From contig JADLSH010000367.1 in NCBI GenBank assembly GCA_016169945.1, positions 5,268,001 to 5,332,000 of the forward strand: a DNA stretch of 64,000 nt. Reading direction: 5' to 3'. The translations under genes and the position numbers were made by a program. The notes below the pieces were generated by a model. That model saw nothing but the letters and a program-made list of their open reading frames with translations, was not told where the DNA came from and searched no databases. Below, one piece after another: positions 50,701 through 59,700 of this stretch. Source of the stretch: Trachythela sp. YZ-2020 (lineage: Eukaryota; Cnidaria; Anthozoa; Malacalcyonacea; Clavulariidae). Every line of letters starts with the position of its first letter. The stretch's first letter is position 1.

Positions 50701-53700
50701 ACCCAAAGACGCGGTATATATTTTTAGTACGGCAAGCATTCTAAAAGGTACTCTTTCAAAGTATCAAGCTTATTTATTGAAAGCATTTGATAGGTTTAGA
50801 GAGTGCATCCAGAAGTAAGCCTCCTCCGCTGGCATCAACTTAGCGGGCGGGCAAACATTTTAGACAAGTAACCCATCAAAGATATACCTGCGGAGGACAC
50901 TATCCAGAAGTGAATTTCGAGGAAAATACACTCAAAACTATAAAATTTGGCTTCATGAGGCAATTTCTCAATAGTGTTTCAGGACGAAATTTCCATCATG
51001 GTAGCGTTACCGTGAGATATTTTTGATCTCAATTGATCAATGCCTCAGCATGGACTATGAAACGGAAGAGTTTTCTAAATGTTAATACTTGTGGCGATTT
51101 TTAGTGACTGGAGTATTATATTTTTAAATTTGTGTTTTTAGGGAACTCGAAACACTGGCACAGATTTAGTTGGGAAAAATATTTATAATCCATTTGGCTT
51201 TCTTTTTGCTAGTACACTCATGTTGCAGCATATTGGGTATGTGCATTTATTAAAATTTAATTAACGAATGGCCAAGAGCAACTTTGCGGGTGGCTTATAT
51301 AATATATGATCGTGATGTTCATAATTAATAGTCATGCGTAACGAAGAGTCATGACTTATATAGACATTTAAAGCCAGGCTAAGAAATGCTAAGAAATCAA
51401 AGACAAAGCCCAAAGGGAAAACGATCAGCATGACACTGCCTGTCAAAATATGCAAAAAAAGGTTTCTGTTTGCGAAAAAGAAACAAATTAAGTTCGGCCA
51501 AAACAATCACGTTATGTGGGTACTGTATGTGGTTTTCATGAAACGTGAACATAAAGCTCGTGAGTCCGACTCTTAACGTATCTAATACATAAAATCGTAT
51601 TTTTAACGTAATTTGTAATGTTTTCAAAGGAGCACATTGCGTTGATCTTCCCGCTAAATAAAAAAGAAACTGAAAATCTAGCTGTCACACTCATGCAATA
51701 ACGTGATTTAAACTCATAACTGCCACTGGCAAATAGTTATACCAAACAAGCAAAAAAGACACAAGTATAGTCTTAGATCATATTCAGATGTTGCCATGGC
51801 AACCAAGCAATGATGAAAGAGAAAAGAAGTGCACTTTTGCCAAAAATATTGCAGCAGGAGTAAAATAGAAACAAACATGTAAAAACGTTTGGGTGATTCC
51901 TAATACGTTAGTTACAGATGAGTCACAAAAAAACTATATATATTGATTTTTTACTATAGATTCAAAGCCCATGCCTCAGTCATCAACAACGCCATTCTCA
52001 AAGTAATTTCTGCTGGTCAGGTAAATTTACTTCGCTTTATTGTACGTTGAATGCATGGACACAAAGAAATGGGCTGCTGTTTTTGTGAGGAAAAGTACAT
52101 AACTTTGGCTATAAACATGCAGTACTAGGAAACATATGCGAAGTCTCAAATCCTTTTGGTTTAGTGTATATTATTTTGCACGGACCTCGTGCTGATGTTT
52201 TCATGAAACCTGTTTTCACAAGCAGCCAGAACAATCTGTAGCAAACTCGAATCCAATTATATTGTTAAAAATCTACAATCCTATAGACAAAATGTCTGCG
52301 ACACTACCAATTAAAAACTTAAGGAAACAACAAACAAACTTAAGGCATATATAGAGGACCCAAGAACATGGAAGTCTATATGTTTAAATTGTAACTGTTG
52401 TCGAAGTTTAAACAATGTCATTAACTGTTGTTTCTATAGATATTAGTATAATATATGTAACTTATATGTTAAAAGGGCCCACAGTAATTGGTTTTAACTG
52501 TTGTGGTGTCCCCTCCATTCGTTACTGTTTGTATTGTATTTGTGTTGTGCACTTGTGTATGTCATTCGTATAACCTTTATCTGGCGAAGTTGAATAAATA
52601 AATAAATAAATTATTCGAGTACACTCTAGTCTATTGTCTTCATTAAGGGTTCCTCGGCGACCAATTCAATACAGACATACAGTGGCTATATACAGGATGC
52701 ATGTCCCCCAAAAAAGTAAACCCTTTGAAATTGAAATTAGCATTGCTGTCAAACAACCTATTGTATTCAATTCACACATGGGTAAAATTAAGAAAAACTT
52801 GAACTGTGTGTTAAGAAAGGATTCAGAAGCTTTTTGTCTTCGTTTGAGGTCTGTTTCACATGTCGAATTTCCGTCCACAAAGATATTTCATATTAAACTT
52901 GACGAGTTAAATTCAACGGAAATTCGACATGTAAAACAGGCCTCAAACGAAGACAAAAAGCTTCTGAATCCTTTCTTAACACACAGTTCAAGTTTTTCTT
53001 AATTATACCCATGTGTGAATTGAATACAATAGGTTGTTTGACAGCAATGCTAATTTCAATTTCAAAGGGTTTGGGGACACCCTGTATACAGGGTGTCCCA
53101 AAAAAAAGTGAGACTATACAGGGTGTCCCAAAAAAAAGTGACACTATAGAAATTATCTCATTGTTCTTAAACCGCTCTTAAACGCGCGTGATTACACACC
53201 TGGGAATTTAATAAAATTCGGTATTAGGGTAAATTGTGTTACAACAAATACTCGTTGCTCTGTAGTCAATTGAACCATTGTTGTTACTCCAACTGATCGT
53301 ATGATTTACATGTAATTTAAATTCCAGAAGCAGAAGTTTATGCACTTGTGGGTTTAGCATAGTGCTCAGGCATTCAAATTATAACAATAGGATAATTTCT
53401 ATAGTGTCACTTTTTTTTGGGACACCCTGTAGAAATTATCTCATTGTTCTTAAACCGCTCTTAAACGCGCGTGATTACACACCTGGGAATTTAATGAAAT
53501 TGTATTTACATTTAAGCATTTTAAAACGATTTCGCTTCGTCCAAATATTTTAACGCCCGAGTCAAGCAAAACGATTACACTAATAAACGGTTTGCTTTTT
53601 ATTTTACACGTAACAACAATTGATTAAATTAATGTTTAAGCTATGGGCCGTGCCCTTCAACATGTCCCCCATTTCTTTCGAGACAAAGAATGGTTCGCCT

Positions 53701-56700
53701 GTGCATTTCGCGCATCACATTTCGAATCAATTTTAACTCCAGCATAGGAGTTAATATAACTCCCTTTGGGGGAGTAAAAATATTGGAGTAAATTTAACTC
53801 CAAAACTAGAGTTAGAACTACTCCACTTTGGTTCATTTTAAAAATTCTACTCCACTGAGAGTCAATTTTACTCCACCGAAGGGATAAAATTTACTCTAGC
53901 AAAGGAGTAAAAATATCGGAGTAATTTTTACTCCTTTATTTCTACTCCAGGAGTCATCTTAACTCCAATCTTAATCCTCTGCGAGTCAATTTGACTCCAC
54001 TGAAGGAGTAAAAATTATCCCAAGAAAGGAGTAGAAATAACGGAGTAATTATTGTATTTTTACTCCTTAATTTTTACTCCAGGAGTACAAACACTCCGCT
54101 CCGCCTCGTATTTTCAACCTGCTTGTCTGTATTTAGAAATCAGAGGAAGAACACTTACAGTATACTCGTGTTTGATATATTTCTTAAAATATACCAGAAT
54201 AGGATTGCATGACAAAGGCAGCAAGATGAGACGCATTGAGATGCCAAGAAATGCGTCTCATTTCCCAACTTGGCACCATTCATCCTTTCGGCATTAATGA
54301 GCGCCTCTCTTACATTTAACTCCTATCTGTTTATGCCTGCCATCAGCAGATACTCTACATCTCACCTCCTCTCACTTATAGTTTCTTAATTTCTGTCTTT
54401 CTTGCTTTGTTCGCTTCTCCTGATATGCTAATATAGTTTGTGATGTGATTTCCATACTTTGTTTATAGTTTGTTTTGATTAAATCCATCAGATTGGTTTA
54501 TTTTTTATCACGTGATCGCTTTTGTATTCACTATAAAAGCACATGTTTTCCCACGACCCATTCTACTAACTTCCAGACGAAGGGGGCCTTTGCTCGAAAC
54601 GTCGAAGTTCTTATTGTATTTTCCAGGTAGTTTTACACAACAGTCAACCGCCGTCTTTGATTTTTAAACAAATAATAGTTGTAGGAAATTTCGGATCGAA
54701 GACGGAAATCGTCCCTCTTTTGAAAAAAAGCAGGGGACCACCTTAATATATATGTTAATAACCTTATACCAGAAATCCACATGTATGCCATAATATTTCT
54801 ACGAAAATATTGAAATATATCGGGCAATATATCGGTATGCTCAAGTTCGAAGGGCCTTTCAGCGACTATCTATCTATTTCAGAACTCTATATGTAACACA
54901 TAATCTTAAACATTTACTGGTGATTGAAGTTTTGTCACTCTATCAAAGAATGAACGAAAAATGAATAAATTCCGCAATGCGCGCTGACTGACAGACTGGT
55001 GTCTAGTCTTCTTACTACACGCGCAAAGGTTCTCGGGATAGAGGCATCACACCTCCATATTTTAAAATTTTTTATTTTTGTTATGTTAATTGAATCGAGC
55101 TCGAAATTTTATATTTTTGACCCAAAATAAACTGGATTTTCAGAAGCAATACATCGGCGACTACTGAATAATATTCAGGTAAGGTTATTGTTATGTTTTA
55201 TATGTAATAGAGAAATTTTGTTAGGAAATATTTGCAATCTTCGTTCGTGAATGTTAAGCATGTTGTCCCCGTTTAAAATTTGAATTTGTCGCGACAATAT
55301 ATGAATTAAAACGCTGAAAATAATACAGTTCCAATTTAAAATTACTTCAGCAAATGCTATTATACAAAATCTTCAATTTTACTTGGGCTTTCAAGCCTTT
55401 CAATGTTTATATTTACCAACTGTGTTTGACAGATTGGCAGTTAAATACTCAGAGCCCATCTTGTCCTAGTATATAGCTTTATAAGATTTAAGTCATTTAA
55501 CCACTTCAAAAATCAGGTACAAATTTCATATAAGATTTTAATATAATTATGTTGATACATATGCAGTGAAAATGGAGAAAAAACAAAGTATTGCCTATTT
55601 TAAATATATTATTTGAGTTCAAGAGATTGCATCCTTGTCATCACTAACTGGTATACTGTCAATCAGAGTCATGTATCTAAATTCTGCTGTATTTTGTAAG
55701 CTGAAATGTTTCATCGATACTAATAGGTCAGATTCGTATGACTTTTATATATTTTCACATGTCCGAAACCTGTCCAAGAATGTAAAATCACTGAGCCCAT
55801 TGTCCAACTATTTAATACTATCTCATGTAAATGTTCAAATGCCTGGTTGATATATTTTGATTGTGAGAAGTTTATGCACCATTCAATGTAAATCCATGAT
55901 GCTATCATGCTGCCGATAAGTGGATATTTGGTAGTACCAGGAATATACTTTTACACAAAAATAGCTTGCTTCAAAAGTTAATCATAGATGTTAAATTATA
56001 TCATGCCTATGTTCCAAGAGTAGAGAGGACTAACACTATGCCCTACACACGTAAAACGCACATCTTGTCAACAAGTTGTTGGCTTAACAAGCTTGTAGCA
56101 ACTTGTTGAACAAGTTGTAACGAGCTTGTTAATGTAGCAAGGTGATGTCAACAACTTGCTACAGCATTGTCACGACAGCCTTGCTACAAGTCTGTCACAA
56201 CAAGCTGTTATCGGCAGTGCGAAGACATCCTGTTGACAAGTTGTTGGAACAGCATTGGTACAAGTCTGCTGCAGGTTTGTTACAACTTGTGCGTTTTTAC
56301 GTGTGTACTTATCCATGTATCAGCGGCTTCCCCCTGGGGACCCAGAGGCATTTGCCAAGTGTTTGCATCCCATGGGGGTGGGGGAAAAGTCAAATTTGGT
56401 TCTCAAGCCGAAAACCCACAGGAAAGTACCCAGGAGATTTTGATTTAGAAACTCCCGAATGTGACTTTGACACATTGAATTTATTATGAATTTATAGGAT
56501 TGGTCTAGGGCCATTCATATTATACATTTCCTATCTTTTGCTACAAGTCATTGTTGATGTTTTTAGTGTTGATAAGTCAGTCAAATAAGAGAGAGCTTAT
56601 ACCACTTGCAACTGGCTGTGTAACTTGATATAGGATTGAAAAAAAAGATACTGCCCTTGAGGGTGGGGGTTGTATTTAATACCTCTATCTTGTACCCAGG

Positions 56701-59700
56701 GGAATTTGCTAAGGTTTGACTGGGTGAAAAGACCAATCCCCCTGCATCCCCGGGGGATGCAAAACCTTTTTCACTTAAATTTCATGCAAATTTACTTAAA
56801 TTATAGCCTATCAAGGCTTTCGTGGTTGTAAAATCATTGATACAGCTTTGTTACACAGTTAACCAGCTATCATTCAAAGGCTTTGAGAAATTATTCGGGG
56901 GGGCGACTGTCCCCCTTGGCCCCCTCTATTGTCCGCCACTGCTTATTGCAAAATACTTTATTATTATATACTCTGTCTCAGTGATGAAGCTAGACATAGC
57001 AACTGGTTGTGCTATGCAAATTGTTGATTCTTTAATTATTAAAACCTTCAGAAATGCATTGTCTTTAGGCTATTTTAATGCGTGTTTATTTGAATAGTAA
57101 GAGCAGTTTCCATGGCTTGCTTTGCCAATGCTCTTTCTAACTCCAGACAATTTGAGTAATCAAAGGGAGAGTAGGAGACTGCTAGACATTATGTACAGGT
57201 AATGCCATTTTATAAGCTATCTCTCTTTGATGAGAAAAACCTCTGGTCGCAATAGGACTTACAAAAATGACAATTAGAATTTTTGTATTTTTATGCAAAG
57301 TAAAATTTGATACAGTATGTAGTTAACTAATTCAAGGTTATGGCGGTTGACTGTTATGTAAAACTACCTGAAAATACAATAAGAAGTTCAACGTTTTGGG
57401 GCGAAGGCACTTTGTCTGGAAGTTAGTAGAAGCTCAGACGAAGGGCCTTCGCTCGAAACATCTAACTTCTTATTGTATTTTTTCAGGTAGTTTTACACAA
57501 CAGTGAACCGCCGTATTTGCTATACTCTACCCACACTGGCACTGCACGATCAAAATAATTCAAGGTTAACCGATTAATGTCCAATGCATTTTAAAATAGT
57601 GTATTAATTTTTATTCCCCTAAGATTCTATTATGCCAGATGTTTTGCTTAATCCAAGAGAGCTAGCTTATAGCACTACATAATGTCCAGGCAGTCTCCCA
57701 AATTTTAGGTAGTTTTACACAACAGTCGACTGCTGAGTATCCCACTCTCCTTATAATAACTCAAATAAAGGTTTCAATAATTTAAAAAATATATTTGCAT
57801 AGCATGGCTAGTTGCTACAAAGACAAAGTATATGATCTAGCTTGCTTTCTGCAGGACATTTGATGTTTGGCAAGTGCTATTTACTGCGGGACATTTAATG
57901 TTGTGCAAGTGCTCTGACCTCAGACCTCATATTCTATGTTGGATGTGTAATTGTATTCTAGTTGAGTAGTTGTGTTTTACACCAATATCTACATTGACGC
58001 TCACAATATTTTTTCCATAGCCCTGCCAACAATGGAGAGTATGGTCCGGGACAAAATGGTCCAGTTTCGTGTACTGTGCACTGGGTGCCCGGAGGATGTA
58101 GACCAGTTAATGGTTATTGGGAGAACCAAGTGTTTGTTGAATGCCCTGGTACTGATGTGATCAACACTCTGATAGATGTCATATCCACAGACTACCGTGC
58201 GCTTTCAACGTTTCCTACCCAGATGGCATGGTTGCGGCCTTATTCTTTCTTCAGGAAATTGTGTTGCGATCAAGCGATAATGCATACAAAGGTACAAAGT
58301 ACTCAGCATTAATGACTGAACTAAAGAGTAGCATGTCAACAGCTGAAAACGAACCGTAGAACTATTCTGTTATACACACAAAATACCTACAAAATAGTCT
58401 GTACATTATTTAATAGTCTTAACATTATTTTTTGTGTTAATAAATTGTTTAACAATTATTATAGTATTATGCTTTCTTATATAATGGTAAAACTAGATTC
58501 AAAAATCATGGTTGCCACAGAGTAACTTGGAAAATACAAAGCACTGCACAATCTGGGAATGGGTATAACATTTAAATTCTGTGTTTCAATCTTGCAATCA
58601 TTGAAACATAGAATGAAGATGTCAACCGTTTTCGACGTGTCCATTGTTTTGTATGTTCTTAAGCCCGATTCAATTTGTGTGTTCTAAGTTGTGTTTTAGG
58701 AAAGGTGTGTAATAGAGCACAGGGTCAATGCATGTGTTGTCTAGCACAGCTTTAGCTGTGTAATAAAACACACCTTGGTGTGTTAGAAAACACACCTTCT
58801 TCCAAAACACACGTTTTTCCAAAACATGTGTTGGCGGTACTAGTAGTTTGCTATTATGTATTTAATATTGAATACCCCACATCAACCAGAAATGCATTCC
58901 TTTTTCTGGAAGCGGCAATGCTGGCGAAAACGAGCGAGATGAAAAAACGGGTTGTCATCAACAAGTTTTTGCAAGAACTTGAATGACATTGATATATATA
59001 TAGACGTTATATATTAAATATATATCTTCTTGTAATTATCTAAACATTCCATTTATTAAAAATTCCTTCCTTTATTTGTTGCAATTATTTTTTTATGATG
59101 CTTTAATACTTTCCAGGAACATTTTGTTGCAAGTAATGTTGTTGTCCACTTCAACCATTTCGTGACGTATACCGTAGCGCTTATCCAGGTCATTCGTACT
59201 GTTCAAGTTTGCGGTTCAAAGAAATACGCTACCTACCGTGTGATATGGTTGAAATGGAAAACATGCCTAAATGAGGTTACTTTATATTTAGGCAGAGTAG
59301 TTTTTGCTCTAGATTTGGAGTGGAAATATTACTATTCTTACTCCAATTGTAGAGTGATCTTTACTCCTATTGGAGTAAAGTTTACTCTAGTTTTGGCATA
59401 TTATTTCCTCCGAAATGAGAGTAATTTTTAGAACTAGAGTAATTTTCACTCCCGTTAGAGTAAATATTACTCTAATTTTGGCATATTATTTCCTCCAAAA
59501 TGAGAGTAAAATTTAAAACTAGAGTAATTTTCACTCCCGTTAGAGTAAATATTACTCCATTATAGAGGTATTAATTACTCTAAAAATAGAGTTAAAATTT
59601 GGGAGTAAAAATTACTCCCAAAATAGAGTCAACTGGTACCTTTTTTTTTTACTCCATTTTTGGAGTAAAATTAACTCCTTGAAATTAACAGTGACTGCTG

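Noticed and set aside
56142..56514. Overlapping 60-115-codon frames on both strands
   Set aside because: They arise from CAACAAGTTGT words of a MITE and adjacent sequence; no splice or family support.
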